In this document: piece by piece, positions 44,910 to 55,693 of the stretch
Layout: each line of letters starts with the position of its first letter
Numbering within the stretch: position 1 is the stretch's first letter
Program-made: the position numbers and the translations under genes
Source: Vibrio furnissii CIP 102972
GTDB lineage: Bacteria > Pseudomonadota > Gammaproteobacteria > Enterobacterales > Vibrionaceae
Assembly: GCF_000176175.1 (NCBI RefSeq)
Contig: NZ_ACZP01000012.1
Span: forward strand, 1 to 64,000
Reading direction: 5' to 3'
Length of the DNA stretch: 64,000 bases
Notes under the pieces: model-generated
Seen by the model: the letters and a program-made list of their open reading frames with translations, nothing else
Told to the model about the DNA's origin: nothing
Database searches by the model: none

Positions 44910-46118
44910 TTACACGTCTAGCAGTAGACGTGTTGGATCTTCAAGCAGTTCTTTCACTGTCACCAGGAAGCCAACTGACTCACGACCATCAATCAAACGG
45001 TGGTCGTAAGACAGAGCAAGGTACATCATTGGCAGGATTTCAATCTTGCCATCAACAACCATTGCGCGGTCCTGAATCTTGTGCATGCCAAGAATCGCTG
45101 CTTGTGGTGGGTTGATGATTGGCGTCGACATCAGCGAGCCAAACACACCACCATTCGTGATAGTGAAGTTACCACCGGTCAGCTCTTCAACTGTCAGCTT
45201 ACCGTCACGACCTTTGATCGCCAGATCCTTGATGCCTTTTTCGATCTGAGCCATGCCCAGCGTATCGGAATCTTTCAGGACGGGTGTCACCAGACCGCGT
45301 GGTGTAGACACCGCGATGCTGATATCAAAGAAGTTGTGGTACACGATGTCGCTGCCATCGATGGAAGCGTTCACTTCTGGATAACGTTTCAGCGCTTCCG
45401 TCACCGCTTTCACGTAGAACGACATAAAGCCAAGGCGGATGCCGTGTTTCTTCTCAAACACGTCTTGGTACTGCTTACGCAGATCCATGATTGGCTTCAT
45501 GTTGACTTCGTTAAACGTTGTCAGCATTGCTGTGCTGTTTTTCGCTTCCAGCAGACGCTCTGCCACACGCTTACGCAGGCGAGTCATCGGGACGCGTTTT
45601 TCGCTGCGAGCTGCAATCGGTGCTGGCGCAGCAACGTCTTGTGCTGCCGCTGGCGCTGATTTATCCGCAGCAAGGTACGCTTCGATGTCTTCACGCGTAA
45701 TACGGCCACCAACACCCGTGCCTTTCACTTGTTCCGCTTGCAGATTATGTTCTGCCAGTAAGCGGCGAACGGCTGGGCTGAGCGCGTCGTTTGTTTCTTC
45801 AGTCAGCGTCGCTTTGTGGCGTTTGTCTGGAGAAGATGCAGTCGCACTCGTGGTATCGGTTGTTGGTTCACCCGCAACCGCACCCGGTTTCAGACGCGCC
45901 AGCAACTGTTTCGACAGTACAGTGGCGCCTTCTTCTTCCAGAATCGCTTCCAACACACCTTCTTCTGGTGCTGGTACTTCCAACACCACTTTGTCGGTTT
46001 CGATTTCAACGATTACTTCGTCACGTGCAACAACGTCACCTGGTTGTTTATGCCATGTCGCTACGGTTGCGTCTGCTACTGATTCAGGTAAATCTGGAAC
46101 CAGAATTTCAACTGTCAT
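44910..46118 (-). CDS. sucB: 2-oxoglutarate dehydrogenase E2 (dihydrolipoyl succinyltransferase)
   Basis: A 402-residue core of the 2-oxoglutarate dehydrogenase complex. An N-terminal lipoyl domain has Lys43 ([17 protein letters not shown]), a peripheral-subunit-binding domain follows at about 110-150 ([20 protein letters not shown]), and the catalytic domain carries [16 protein letters not shown]. Pro/Ala-rich linkers separate the domains. Located between sucA and sucC. Confidence 0.97.
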   Translation of the reverse strand: MTVEILVPDLPESVADATVATWHKQPGDVVARDEVIVEIETDKVVLEVPAPEEGVLEAILEEEGATVLSKQLLARLKPGAVAGEPTTDTTSATASSPDKRHKATLTEETNDALSPAVRRLLAEHNLQAEQVKGTGVGGRITREDIEAYLAADKSAPAAAQDVAAPAPIAARSEKRVPMTRLRKRVAERLLEAKNSTAMLTTFNEVNMKPIMDLRKQYQDVFEKKHGIRLGFMSFYVKAVTEALKRYPEVNASIDGSDIVYHNFFDISIAVSTPRGLVTPVLKDSDTLGMAQIEKGIKDLAIKGRDGKLTVEELTGGNFTITNGGVFGSLMSTPIINPPQAAILGMHKIQDRAMVVDGKIEILPMMYLALSYDHRLIDGRESVGFLVTVKELLEDPTRLLLDV

Positions 46119-46146
46119 ATCTGTGTCTTCCTTTTAGTTCTAGTTC

Positions 46147-48957
46147 TTAAGCTAGGGTCAGAGCGTCTTCAACCAACGCTTTCTGTTGTTTCAAGTGTAC
46201 CGACATATAACCGACTGCTGGTGAAGCAGAAGCCGGGCGGCCCGCATATTTCAGTTCTGCACCCGCTGGGATAGCGGCACGGAAGTTGTGCTGGCTACAG
46301 TACCAAGCGCCTTGGTTTTGAGGCTCTTCTTGACACCAAACGTAGTCAACAGCGTTCGTGTATTGTGCAATCGCAGCTTGGACTTCATCCATCGGGAATG
46401 GATACAGCTGCTCGACGCGGACAATCGCAACGTCATCTTGTTCATTGCTGCGACGCTGTTCCAGCAGGTCGTAGTAAACCTTGCCTGAACAGAACACAAC
46501 ACGTTTCACTTTCGCCGGATCGAGGTTATCCACTTCAGGAATCGCTGGCTGGAAGGTACCTTCGGCCAAATCTTCCAAAGTCGACACACACAACGGGTGA
46601 CGAAGCAGTGATTTCGGAGACATTACGATCATTGGGCGACGCATCTTACGAACCACCTGACGACGCAGCATGTGATATACCTGCGCTGGGGTCGATGGAA
46701 CAATCACTTGCATGTTTTGCTCTGCGCAAAGCTGCAGGTAACGTTCGAGACGTGCCGATGAGTGTTCAGGACCTTGACCTTCGTAACCGTGAGGTAACAG
46801 CATTGTCAGACCACACAAACGTGCCCATTTTTGCTCACCAGAAGAGATGAACTGGTCAATGACCACTTGAGCGCCGTTGGCAAAATCACCAAACTGAGCT
46901 TCCCAAATTGTCAGACCACCTGGCTCCGCTGTTGCGTAGCCGTATTCAAACGCCAGAACCGCTTCTTCAGACAACACCGAGTCGATCACTTCGAATGGAC
47001 CTTGGTTGTCATGAATGTTGCTCAGCGGGATGTAAGTGCTCGCATCGCTCTGGTTGTGCAGAACCGAGTGACGGTGGAAGAACGTGCCTCGGCCAGAATC
47101 CTGACCCGAGATACGAATGCGCTGACTGTCGTCAACCAACGTTGCATAAGCCAACGTCTCCGCCATCCCCCAGTCAAGCAACTTCTCACCCGAAATCATT
47201 GCAATACGGTCGTTGTAGATTTTCTCTACACGACTTTGCAGTTTGTGACTTTCAGGGTACTGGCACAAACGCTGGCCCAGTTCTTTCAGGCGCTCAATTG
47301 GGTATTGGCTCTGCCACTCTTCATTCCAGTCATGGCCCAAATAAGGTGACCAATCCACAGAGTGCATCGCCATTGGGCGCCACTCTTTCACCACGACTTC
47401 GCCGCGATCCAGTGCGTCACGATATTCGTTCACCAATTGCGTCGCAGTTTCAATATCACTTTCGTTGCGATCAATCAGCACATCGGCATACAACTTACGC
47501 GGGGTTGGATGCTTTTTAATTTTCTGATACATCAACGGCTGAGTCGCATTCGGCTCATCCGCTTCGTTGTGACCATGACGGCGGTAACACACCAGATCAA
47601 TCACCACATCGCGTTTGAACTCATTGCGGTAATCCAGTGCCAGACGCGTCACAAACGCAACCGCTTCTGGATCATCAGAGTTGACGTGGAAAATCGGCGC
47701 CTGAACCATCTTCGCAATGTCGGTACAGTACATGGTTGAACGTGTGTCACGTGGGTTTGATGTCGTAAAGCCAACTTGGTTGTTGACCACAATACGCACC
47801 GTACCACCAACACAGTAACCACGCGCCAGCGACATGTTGAAGGTTTCCGCAACCACACCTTGACCGGCAACGGCTGAGTCACCGTGAATGGTAATTGGCA
47901 GGACTTTGCTTCCCTCTTCATCGCCCAAGCGATCTTGACGAGCACGAACCGAGCCCATGACAACCGGGTTCACGATTTCCAGGTGAGATGGGTTGAATGC
48001 CAGTGCTAAATGCACATCACCACCCGGGGTTGCGAAGTCAGCAGAGAAACCTTGGTGATATTTCACGTCCCCCGTGCCCCACGTTTCATCGTGTTTGCCG
48101 GCAAATTCGTCAAACAGATCTTGTGGTTTCTTGCCGAGAACGTTGACCAGCATGTTCAGACGACCACGGTGAGCCATACCGATAACGACTTCACGCATGC
48201 CCGTTTTACCAGCATGGCGAATCAGCTCTTTGGTCATTGGAATCATGGCGTCGCCACCTTCCAGTGAGAAGCGTTTTGCACCGGGGAATTTCGCGCCGAG
48301 GTAGCGTTCCAGACCTTCTGCTGCAGTCAGTTCTTCGAGGAAAGTGCGTTTTTCATCTAGGGTAAAGGATGGCTGGCCTACCACGGGCTCCAGACGTTGT
48401 TGAATCCAACGCTTTTGCTCGGTGTCGGTCATGTGCATGTACTCTGCACCGATCGATCCACAATAGATGTTATTGAGGGATTGATAGATGTCTTTCAACT
48501 TCATGGTTTCGGTGCCAATGGCAAACGAACCAACGTTGAAAGTCTCTTCCATGTCATCTTCGGTGAGATTGTGGAATGAAGGGTCCAATTCCGCCACGGT
48601 CGGGCGTTTCCACAAACCTAGAGGGTCCAATTGCGCAGCTTCGTGACCGCGGAAGCGGTACGCGTTGATCAGCTGCAATACTTTTACTTGTTTAGCATCG
48701 ACTTCAGGATCACTAACTTGGACATTGTAATGCTTAGTCTCTTGAGCGAGTCGTCGGAAGTAGTCACGGACACGTGAGTGCGGTTGTTCAACCACATTGT
48801 CAGGTTGCGCAGGCAGCCCTTCAAAAACACGTTTCCACTCCTCACTTACCAGATCGGGATCACTTAGATACAGTTCGTAGAGATCTTCTACATAATTTGC
48901 ATTGGCGCCAGCCAAGTGTGAAGACTCGAGCCATGCCTTCATCACGCCGTTGTGCAT
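46147..48957 (-). CDS. sucA: 2-oxoglutarate dehydrogenase E1
   Basis: A 936-residue thiamine-diphosphate enzyme that decarboxylates 2-oxoglutarate. The N-terminal E2-binding segment (MKAWLESSHLAGANANYVED) is followed by GMAHRGRLNMLVNVLGK, the TPP-binding segment near HGDSAVAGQGVVAETFNM, and the pyrimidine-domain block ISGQDSGRGTFFHRH. Preceded by a hairpin in the sdhB-sucA spacer. Confidence 0.97.
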   Translation of the reverse strand: MHNGVMKAWLESSHLAGANANYVEDLYELYLSDPDLVSEEWKRVFEGLPAQPDNVVEQPHSRVRDYFRRLAQETKHYNVQVSDPEVDAKQVKVLQLINAYRFRGHEAAQLDPLGLWKRPTVAELDPSFHNLTEDDMEETFNVGSFAIGTETMKLKDIYQSLNNIYCGSIGAEYMHMTDTEQKRWIQQRLEPVVGQPSFTLDEKRTFLEELTAAEGLERYLGAKFPGAKRFSLEGGDAMIPMTKELIRHAGKTGMREVVIGMAHRGRLNMLVNVLGKKPQDLFDEFAGKHDETWGTGDVKYHQGFSADFATPGGDVHLALAFNPSHLEIVNPVVMGSVRARQDRLGDEEGSKVLPITIHGDSAVAGQGVVAETFNMSLARGYCVGGTVRIVVNNQVGFTTSNPRDTRSTMYCTDIAKMVQAPIFHVNSDDPEAVAFVTRLALDYRNEFKRDVVIDLVCYRRHGHNEADEPNATQPLMYQKIKKHPTPRKLYADVLIDRNESDIETATQLVNEYRDALDRGEVVVKEWRPMAMHSVDWSPYLGHDWNEEWQSQYPIERLKELGQRLCQYPESHKLQSRVEKIYNDRIAMISGEKLLDWGMAETLAYATLVDDSQRIRISGQDSGRGTFFHRHSVLHNQSDASTYIPLSNIHDNQGPFEVIDSVLSEEAVLAFEYGYATAEPGGLTIWEAQFGDFANGAQVVIDQFISSGEQKWARLCGLTMLLPHGYEGQGPEHSSARLERYLQLCAEQNMQVIVPSTPAQVYHMLRRQVVRKMRRPMIVMSPKSLLRHPLCVSTLEDLAEGTFQPAIPEVDNLDPAKVKRVVFCSGKVYYDLLEQRRSNEQDDVAIVRVEQLYPFPMDEVQAAIAQYTNAVDYVWCQEEPQNQGAWYCSQHNFRAAIPAGAELKYAGRPASASPAVGYMSVHLKQQKALVEDALTLA

Positions 48958-49010
48958 TATTTTCCCTTAACCAGTAGTTTTCACGTTTGCTTCGGTCTAT
49001 GCCGAGCTAT

Positions 49011-49034
49011 AAAAGGCAGGCCCGAAGGCCTGCG
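49011..49034 (-). terminator. Hairpin between sdhB and sucA
   Basis: GCAGGCC (49016-49022) pairs with GGCCTGC (49027-49033) with a CGAA loop. On the minus strand it follows sdhB and runs into TTTT, so it may partly terminate sdh transcripts before suc. Confidence 0.6.
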
Positions 49035-49045
49035 ATTCTTATCTA

Positions 49046-49753
49046 TTAAACCGAGCGATTCACCAGCATCGACTTGATGTGGCCAATAGCTTTTGTCGGG
49101 TTTAATCCTTTAGGACAAACACTTACACAATTCATAATGCCATGGCAACGAAAAACGCTAAATGCATCATCAAGATTTGATAAGCGCTCATCTGTTGCGG
49201 TATCGCGGCTATCAATTAGCCAACGGTAAGCCGCGAGCAGACCAGCAGGACCGATAAATTTGTCAGGGTTCCACCAGAATGATGGACACGAGGTTGTACA
49301 ACATGCACACATGATACATTCGTACAAACCATCCAGATGCGCTCGTTCTTCAGGAGACTGCAGATTCTCGCGTGATGGTGGCAGCGCATCATCGGCGATC
49401 AAGAACGGTTTCACTTTCGCATAGTTGTCGTAGAACTGCGTCATGTCGACGATCAGGTCACGCACAACAGGCAAACCAGGCAACGGACGAATCACGATGT
49501 TGCCTTTCATGGCTGACAACGGTGTGATACACGCCAAGCCATTTTTACCGTTCATGTTCAAGCCATCCGAACCACACACACCTTCACGGCATGAGCGGCG
49601 GAACGCGATGGTTGGATCCTGCTCTTTCAGAAGAATGAGCGCGTCAAGAACCATCATATCTGAGCCTTCTTCCACTTCAAGCACATAGTCTTTCATGTAA
49701 GGCTTTTTATCTACATCCGGATTGTAGCGGTACAGAGAGAAATTCAGTTTCAT
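49046..49753 (-). CDS. sdhB: Succinate dehydrogenase iron-sulfur subunit
   Basis: A 235-residue electron-transfer subunit of complex II. The [2Fe-2S] motif (CREGVCGSDGLNMNGKNGLAC), then the [4Fe-4S] and [3Fe-4S] cysteines (CIMCACCTTSCPSFWWN, CHGIMNCVSVCPKGLNP) are in order. It lies 14 nt after sdhA. Confidence 0.97.
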   Translation of the reverse strand: MKLNFSLYRYNPDVDKKPYMKDYVLEVEEGSDMMVLDALILLKEQDPTIAFRRSCREGVCGSDGLNMNGKNGLACITPLSAMKGNIVIRPLPGLPVVRDLIVDMTQFYDNYAKVKPFLIADDALPPSRENLQSPEERAHLDGLYECIMCACCTTSCPSFWWNPDKFIGPAGLLAAYRWLIDSRDTATDERLSNLDDAFSVFRCHGIMNCVSVCPKGLNPTKAIGHIKSMLVNRSV

Positions 49754-49767
49754 CGTTCAGTCCTCCC

Positions 49768-51534
49768 TTAGTAAGTACGTACTTTTGGTGGAAATGCTTC
49801 GCGATAAACTGGCGCCATGTTCACATCACGCTTGCTCATCTGCTCTGTTTCCGGATTGTAGATTGAGTGGCACAGCCAGTTGGCATCGTCACGATCGGGG
49901 AAATCGAAACGAGCGTGGGCGCCACGACTTTCTGTACGGTAGTTTGCCGCGACAGCCGTGGAGAATGCGGTTTCCATCAGGTTATCCAACTCCAGACATT
50001 CCACACGTTGCGTGTTGAATTCTTGAGATTTGTCAGCCAAATGGGCATCTTTCAGACGTTCACGAATCACTTTCAGCTCTTCCAGACCCGTTGCCATGGC
50101 GTCACCTTCACGGAATACCGAGAAGCTGTTTTGCATGCAGCGTTGTAGGTCTTTACGGATTTGAACTGGATCTTCACCGCCTTTGCTGTTTTCCCAGCGC
50201 ATGGTACGAGCCAGCGACGCTTCGATATCCGATGCAGTGGCAGGACGCGCTTCCGCTTGTGCAGCCAGAGTTTCACCCAGATGCAGACCTGTGGCACGAC
50301 CAAACACCACCAAGTCGAGTAGCGAGTTGCCGCCCAGACGGTTTGCACCGTGTACTGATACCGATGCGATTTCACCACACGCGAACAGACCTTGAACTTC
50401 AACGTCCTGACCTGCTGCAGTTTGTTTGATCGCTTGACCAGAAACCTGGGTTGGCACGCCACCCATCATGTAGTGACAGGTTGGAATGACTGGAATTGGC
50501 TCTTTCACTGGATCGACGTGTGCAAATGTACGCGACAGTTCACAAATACCAGGCAGACGCGATTCAAGTACATCTTTACCTAGGTGATCCAGTTTCAGTT
50601 TGATGTGCGGCCCCCATGGACCATCACAGCCGCGGCCTTCGCGGATTTCAATCATCATTGAACGCGCAACCACGTCACGACCCGCAAGGTCTTTCGCGTT
50701 TGGCGCATAACGTTCCATGAAACGTTCGCCATCTTTGTTCAGAAGGTAACCCCCTTCACCACGACAGCCTTCGGTGACCAGTACACCCGCACCAGCAATA
50801 CCAGTTGGGTGGAATTGCCACATTTCCATGTCTTGCATCGGCACACCTGAACGCAGCGCCATCCCCACACCATCACCCGTGTTGATGTGTGCGTTGGTAG
50901 TCGATGCGTAGATACGACCGGCACCGCCAGTCGCTAGCACGGTGGCTTTGGCTTTGAAATAGCAGATCTCGCCAGTTTCGATGCAAAGCGCGGTACATCC
51001 CATGACGGCGCCGTCTTGGTTTTTCACCAAATCGAGGGCATACCATTCAGAGAAGATGGTGGTTTTGTGTTTCACGTTTTGTTGGTACAGCGTATGAAGC
51101 AGAGCGTGACCGGTACGGTCAGCTGCCGCCGCAGTACGTGCCGCTTGCTCACCACCGAACTCTTTTGACTGACCACCAAATGGACGCTGATAAATGGTAC
51201 CGTTGTCGAAACGAGAGAATGGCAGGCCCATTTTCTCTAATTCAATGACCGACTCAGGGCCATTTTTACACATGTATTCGATCGCGTTTTGGTCACCGAT
51301 GTAGTCCGAACCTTTAACGGTATCGTACATGTGCCATTGCCAGTTATCTTTATGAGAGTTACCCAGCGCAACCGTGATACCACCCTGCGCCGATACCGTG
51401 TGTGAACGAGTAGGAAAAACTTTTGAAAGCAGGGCGCACGACAAGCCTTGCTCAGAGATTTGTAGTGCAGCACGCATGCCTGCACCGCCAGCGCCGATTA
51501 CTACGGCATCGAATTCACGAACTGGAATAGTCAC
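49768..51534 (-). CDS. sdhA: Succinate dehydrogenase flavoprotein subunit
   Basis: A 588-residue catalytic subunit of complex II oxidising succinate to fumarate. An N-terminal dinucleotide-binding motif ([14 protein letters not shown]), the covalent FAD His45 in [11 protein letters not shown], the substrate region [20 protein letters not shown], and [19 protein letters not shown] are present. Length matches E. coli SdhA. Starts directly after the sdhD stop. Confidence 0.98.
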   Translation of the reverse strand: MTIPVREFDAVVIGAGGAGMRAALQISEQGLSCALLSKVFPTRSHTVSAQGGITVALGNSHKDNWQWHMYDTVKGSDYIGDQNAIEYMCKNGPESVIELEKMGLPFSRFDNGTIYQRPFGGQSKEFGGEQAARTAAAADRTGHALLHTLYQQNVKHKTTIFSEWYALDLVKNQDGAVMGCTALCIETGEICYFKAKATVLATGGAGRIYASTTNAHINTGDGVGMALRSGVPMQDMEMWQFHPTGIAGAGVLVTEGCRGEGGYLLNKDGERFMERYAPNAKDLAGRDVVARSMMIEIREGRGCDGPWGPHIKLKLDHLGKDVLESRLPGICELSRTFAHVDPVKEPIPVIPTCHYMMGGVPTQVSGQAIKQTAAGQDVEVQGLFACGEIASVSVHGANRLGGNSLLDLVVFGRATGLHLGETLAAQAEARPATASDIEASLARTMRWENSKGGEDPVQIRKDLQRCMQNSFSVFREGDAMATGLEELKVIRERLKDAHLADKSQEFNTQRVECLELDNLMETAFSTAVAANYRTESRGAHARFDFPDRDDANWLCHSIYNPETEQMSKRDVNMAPVYREAFPPKVRTY

Positions 51535-51879
51535 TTACGCACCCCACAATACAAATAGGCCAGAGAAAAAGTATCCGAACAGCACTGCGATTACGACGAG
51601 CTGAAGTCCGCCACGCAGTTTTGAACACTTCACGTAGTCAGTCAGTACCTGCCATAGGCCAATCCAGCCATGAATCAGGATGCAAACTAACGCCAACATT
51701 GTGAAGACTTTGGTGAAGGTACCACCAAAGAATTGAGTCCAAGAGACATAAGAAATATCAGTGAAAGCACAGAAGCTAACAATATAAATGGTGTAAAGCG
51801 TCATGATGATCGCACTGGCGCGAATCAATAGGAAATCATGAACCCCATTACGACCAAATGAGGAAACGTTCTTTACCAT
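51535..51879 (-). CDS. sdhD: Succinate dehydrogenase membrane anchor SdhD
   Basis: A 114-residue three-helix membrane anchor binding haem b and ubiquinone with SdhC. The quinone/haem region includes the conserved His in ALVCILIHGWIGLWQVLTDY. I start at ATG 51879 (MVKNVSSFGRNG), overlapping the sdhC end; an in-frame TTG at 51885 would add two residues. Confidence 0.94.
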   Translation of the reverse strand: MVKNVSSFGRNGVHDFLLIRASAIIMTLYTIYIVSFCAFTDISYVSWTQFFGGTFTKVFTMLALVCILIHGWIGLWQVLTDYVKCSKLRGGLQLVVIAVLFGYFFSGLFVLWGA

Positions 51880-52265
51880 ACCCAAACCCCCGCCAATAGA
51901 GATAGAACCGCTGTTACGCCGAACGCAACTTTTGCACTCATTGCACCTGTGTCCAACTCTTCAAAGTGGCCAAGGTCCATAAGCAGGTGACGAATACCAC
52001 CAACAATGTGGTAAGACAGTGCGGTCAAAATACCCCACAGAATAAATTTCACGAAGAAACCGTTGACGATGTCACTCGCCTCCATGAAACCTACTGGAGA
52101 GGATAATGAGATGGATAATAACCAAAGCAAAATGCCGACCGCCACAAACGTAATAACCCCCGCCACGCGGTGAAGGATAGAAGCGATTGCAGTGATCGGA
52201 AAGCTAATGGTCTGCAGATCTAAATTAACAGGTCTTGACTTTCTTTCTTTCACGGGCTTGCTCAC
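51873..52265 (-). CDS. sdhC: Succinate dehydrogenase cytochrome b556 subunit SdhC
   Basis: A 130-residue three-helix membrane subunit of complex II. Family features are the RPVNLDLQTISFPITAIASI N-terminus, SILHRVAG (quinone-binding Ser/Arg) and the haem-ligand His in ALSYHIVGGIRHLLMDLGH. It starts at a GTG with GGAG upstream. First gene of sdhCDAB-sucABCD, divergent from gltA across a 394-bp spacer. Confidence 0.94.
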   Translation of the reverse strand: MSKPVKERKSRPVNLDLQTISFPITAIASILHRVAGVITFVAVGILLWLLSISLSSPVGFMEASDIVNGFFVKFILWGILTALSYHIVGGIRHLLMDLGHFEELDTGAMSAKVAFGVTAVLSLLAGVWVW

Positions 52266-52659
52266 TCAGCTCCATTGAGCATTTATAGTTATGGATGAAA
52301 TTTGGCCGCAAACCTACAAAAGTTAACATTTATTCAACAAATTCTCGGCGAATATCGAAACGAAATTGTAAAATAGTTGTTAACAGCAGGAATGAAAACA
52401 TCACTAAAAATTTATTTTCAGCCTTGTATTTATAAGGTTTTCACCAAATTTTGCTACGCCAATATACGGCTAGCAACATTGTACAACAATTGATGTAACA
52501 ATTTTTGCTACACAGAACAGATTTTTAACTTTATATGTATAAAAAATCAAAGTAAGTGCACACATCAGAGGAGAAGAATTGACTTTGATTAAGATCGGAC
52601 GTACAAGAATGTCACACAAACATCCTGGACGGATTAAATAATAAACAAAGGAGATTGTT
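52266..52659. other. Divergent sdhC-gltA regulatory spacer
   Basis: A 394-bp AT-rich region holding the promoters of sdhC (minus) and gltA (plus). GTTAAC elements (near 52320 and 52378) resemble ArcA half-sites; TATAAA at 52538-52543 is a possible gltA -10 without a good -35. A bulged hairpin, GCTA-c-GCC with GGC-TAGC (52453-52474), lies in the middle. No ORF is visible. Confidence 0.55.
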
Positions 52660-53949
52660 ATGGCAGATAAGAAAGCGACCCTTCATATCGAAGGCAAAGC
52701 GCCAATCGAACTGCCGATTATGGATGGGACAATTGGTCCTCAAGTAATCGACGTTCGTAAACTTGGCTCAAATGGCTACTTTACGTTTGACCCGGGTTTT
52801 CTTGCCACTGCATCTTGTGAATCTCAAATCACTTACATCGACGGCGCCAAAGGTGTTCTGCTACACCGCGGTTTCCCAATCGATCAGTTAGCCAATAACG
52901 CCGATTACTTGGAAGTGTGTTACATCCTACTTTACGGTGAAGCCCCTAATCGCAAACAGTATGAAGAGTTTAAAAAGACTGTAACTCGTCACACGATGGT
53001 TCATGAGCAAATCGCGAGCTTCTTCCACGGTTTCCGTCGTGATGCTCACCCGATGGCTGTAATGTGTGGTGTAGTAGGTGCGCTAGCGGCCTTCTACCAC
53101 GATTCACTCGACATTAATAATGACGTGCACCGCGAGATCGCGGCTTATCGTCTTCTGTCTAAAATGCCAACACTGGCAGCAATGTGTTATAAATACTCTG
53201 TAGGTCAACCATTTATTTACCCTCGTAATGACTTGGGCTATGCAGAGAACTTCCTACACATGATGTTCGCAACACCATGTGAAGAGTACGATGTCAACCC
53301 GGTGGTTGCGCGTGCGATGGATAAAATTTTCACCCTACACGCAGACCACGAACAAAACGCGTCGACGTCAACAGTACGTCTAGCGGGTTCTTCTGGTGCC
53401 AACCCATTTGCATGTATTGCAGCGGGTATCGCGTCTCTGTGGGGCCCGGCACACGGTGGTGCAAACGAAGCATGTCTACGCATGTTGGAAGAGATTGGCA
53501 GTGTTGATCAAATTCCTGAATTCGTCGAACGTGCCAAAGATAAAGATGACCCATTCCGTCTGATGGGCTTTGGTCACCGCGTGTACAAAAACTATGACCC
53601 TCGCGCAACAGTTATGCGCGAAGCATGTCATGAAGTCCTGAAAGAGCTCAACATTCAAGATCCACTGCTAGACGTTGCAATGGAACTGGAACGCATCGCT
53701 CTGTCTGACGACTACTTTATTGAGAAGAAACTGTACCCGAACGTGGATTTCTACTCAGGTATCATTCTGAAAGCGATTGGTATTCCTGTGTCAATGTTCA
53801 CGGTTATCTTCGCAATGTCTCGTACGATCGGTTGGATTGCGCACTGGAACGAAATGCATAGTGACCCAAGCAACCGCATCGGTCGTCCTCGTCAGCTTTA
53901 CACGGGTGAGAAGATGCGTGATTTCGTGCCGCTATACGAGCGCGAATAA
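52660..53949 (+). CDS. gltA: Citrate synthase (type II)
   Basis: A 429-residue TCA-cycle entry enzyme condensing oxaloacetate and acetyl-CoA. The catalytic triad is visible as His265 ([10 protein letters not shown]), His306 ([14 protein letters not shown]) and Asp363 (YPNVDFYSG). N-terminal residues around [11 protein letters not shown] fit the NADH-sensitive hexameric type II enzymes of Gram-negative bacteria. The start has a clear AAAGGAG site. Confidence 0.97.
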   Translation: MADKKATLHIEGKAPIELPIMDGTIGPQVIDVRKLGSNGYFTFDPGFLATASCESQITYIDGAKGVLLHRGFPIDQLANNADYLEVCYILLYGEAPNRKQYEEFKKTVTRHTMVHEQIASFFHGFRRDAHPMAVMCGVVGALAAFYHDSLDINNDVHREIAAYRLLSKMPTLAAMCYKYSVGQPFIYPRNDLGYAENFLHMMFATPCEEYDVNPVVARAMDKIFTLHADHEQNASTSTVRLAGSSGANPFACIAAGIASLWGPAHGGANEACLRMLEEIGSVDQIPEFVERAKDKDDPFRLMGFGHRVYKNYDPRATVMREACHEVLKELNIQDPLLDVAMELERIALSDDYFIEKKLYPNVDFYSGIILKAIGIPVSMFTVIFAMSRTIGWIAHWNEMHSDPSNRIGRPRQLYTGEKMRDFVPLYERE

Positions 53950-53975
53950 CACCCCAGATGTTTTGTGTATAAACA

Positions 53976-54005
53976 AAAAGAGCGAGGCAACCCTCGCTCT
54001 TTTTT
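53976..54005 (+). terminator. Intrinsic terminator of gltA
   Basis: AAAAGAGCGAGG pairs with CCTCGCTCTTTT around a short loop (CAAC), followed by more T; the A tract on the other side makes it usable from the minus strand too. Confidence 0.92.
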
Positions 54006-54022
54006 ATGGCTGACCTCCCCGC

Positions 54023-54781
54023 TTATACAGGGTTATCAATATCGATAAACGTCACGTCAAACCCGTGTTCTTTTGCCAACCATTCACCCAGTGCTTTCAC
54101 GCCATAGCGTTCTGTTGCGTGATGCCCTGCAGAGAAGTAGTGAATGTTGAGCTCACGCGCTGAATACGTTGTCCGCTCAGAGATCTCACCAGAAATAAAC
54201 GCATCCATCCCCTGCGCTGCTGCGAGCTCGATATAATCTTGCCCACCGCCAGTACACCAACCCACTTTTTTGATCAATTTATCTTTTAATTCTGGCGCAA
54301 TATGCAGCGGCTGACGCTTTAGCACATCGGCAATACGCTGAGCCAATGCTTCTCCCGTCATCGCGTCAGCGAAAGAGCCGTACATGGCGACCGATTGAGG
54401 ATGTCCTTCGAGGCCGCCTTCAACCTCGATCCCGAGTCGCTTAGCCAACTGCGCGTTGTTGCCCAGTTGCGGATGAATATCGAGCGGAAGATGGTAGGCC
54501 AATAAATTGATGTCGTGTTTAATCAGCTGACGTATCCGGTCGCCTTTCATGCCACGAATCGCTTCGCTTTCCCCTTTCCAGAAATAGCCATGATGAACCA
54601 ACAGCGCATCAGCGTTGTGTTCGATGGCTTGCTCAATCAGGGCTTTCGACGCGGTCACGCCGGTGATGATTTTCTTGATTTCCGAACGCCCCTCCACCTG
54701 AAGGCCGTTGGGACAGTAATCTTTGATCAATTGTGGAGACAACGTCTCATTGAGCAATGCTTCAAACTGTAAATTATTCAT
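54023..54781 (-). CDS. ybgI: Nif3-like dinuclear metal centre protein (YbgI)
   Basis: A 252-residue Nif3-family protein, close to E. coli YbgI. Metal-site blocks include ALLVHHGYFWKGES, NAQLAKRLGIEV and the C-terminal HYFSAGHHATERYGVKAL. Proposed roles include a GTP cyclohydrolase-like fold and radical-damage response, but the function is not settled. I start at ATG 54781 (MNNLQFEALLNE), since GGA lies upstream; an ATG at 54793 would add four residues. Confidence 0.9.
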   Translation of the reverse strand: MNNLQFEALLNETLSPQLIKDYCPNGLQVEGRSEIKKIITGVTASKALIEQAIEHNADALLVHHGYFWKGESEAIRGMKGDRIRQLIKHDINLLAYHLPLDIHPQLGNNAQLAKRLGIEVEGGLEGHPQSVAMYGSFADAMTGEALAQRIADVLKRQPLHIAPELKDKLIKKVGWCTGGGQDYIELAAAQGMDAFISGEISERTTYSARELNIHYFSAGHHATERYGVKALGEWLAKEHGFDVTFIDIDNPV

Positions 54782-54869
54782 CTTCTCGTCCATTGCATGA
54801 TAATCATGGCGAGGTTATAACAATTTAAGACTAAAATGTCGAAGACGATGCCAATGGGATAACGAGAAT

Positions 54870-55643
54870 ATGGACTTAAAACAACTGACGGAATGGGTCG
54901 CATCAACGCCCTCGCTTTTTCAACCCTCCCCTCCCATTGCGGGGAAAACGCCATTCATTCACTACATTCCGACGGAATGGCCGATGTATCAAGGCAATCA
55001 ACGTTTAGGATTTCTCTACCAGTATTTGTGTCAACAGCTGTTTACCGCCACACCCCGCTACAATGCGGTGTCGGAAGAAATTCAGCTCAATCAAGCAGGT
55101 CGCACTTTGGGGTCGCTTGATTTCATCGTGAAAAATCGCCGCACAGAGCAGTATGAACACTGGGAAGTGGCGGTGAAGTTTTATCTGCTGCATCAAGGGC
55201 TTTGGTATGGCCCCAACGCGCAAGACCGTCTCGATCTCAAACTGGCTCACATGCTCGAACATCAGTTACCGCTGTCTGCCAGCGACGCGTTTATGAACAC
55301 CTACCCCTTATGGGCAAACGCACAACAAAACCTGTTGATGCAGGGGCGCTTATACATGAATCCGTTTGAACCGGAAAATGTACCGAGCGAATGCCTCGGC
55401 TTTGCATTGAATACCTCGCAAATCAACGGTTACTGGTGCTATCAGGATCAGCAAGCGCAGATTGAAGAGCCGCTGTATACACTCACCAAAGCGCAATGGC
55501 TCACGGGACGAACCGAGGATTCAGCACTGTATGATGGCGGCGAATCAGGCTTTGTGCATTGCCAGACCCCATCCGGACGTTTTTGGTTCATCGTGCCAAG
55601 GCATTGGCCACACAGCGAACCACAATCCAGCGCTCTCGAATAA
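54870..55643 (+). CDS. DUF1853 family protein, possible PD-(D/E)XK fold
   Basis: A 257-residue protein of the uncharacterised DUF1853 family. A conserved-looking core reads AGRTLGSLDFIVKN, followed about 13 residues later by HWEVAVKFYL. An Asp at the end of one strand, then E-x-x-x-K on the next, resembles the active-site layout of PD-(D/E)XK nucleases, though the E-V-A-V-K spacing is longer than the classical ExK. Residues LGFLYQYLCQQLF upstream form a helix as in that fold. Function is unknown. Monocistronic, ending before a terminator. Confidence 0.75.
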   Translation: MDLKQLTEWVASTPSLFQPSPPIAGKTPFIHYIPTEWPMYQGNQRLGFLYQYLCQQLFTATPRYNAVSEEIQLNQAGRTLGSLDFIVKNRRTEQYEHWEVAVKFYLLHQGLWYGPNAQDRLDLKLAHMLEHQLPLSASDAFMNTYPLWANAQQNLLMQGRLYMNPFEPENVPSECLGFALNTSQINGYWCYQDQQAQIEEPLYTLTKAQWLTGRTEDSALYDGGESGFVHCQTPSGRFWFIVPRHWPHSEPQSSALE

Positions 55644-55652
55644 AAACCGCAT

Positions 55653-55680
55653 AAAAAAGGCGACCCGAAGGTCGCCTTTC
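55653..55680. terminator. Terminator between DUF1853 gene and pgm
   Basis: AAAAGGCGACC pairs with GGTCGCCTTT around CGAA; it serves the plus-strand gene and, through the A tract, the convergent pgm. Confidence 0.88.
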
Positions 55681-55693
55681 TATGTCATGCGGC

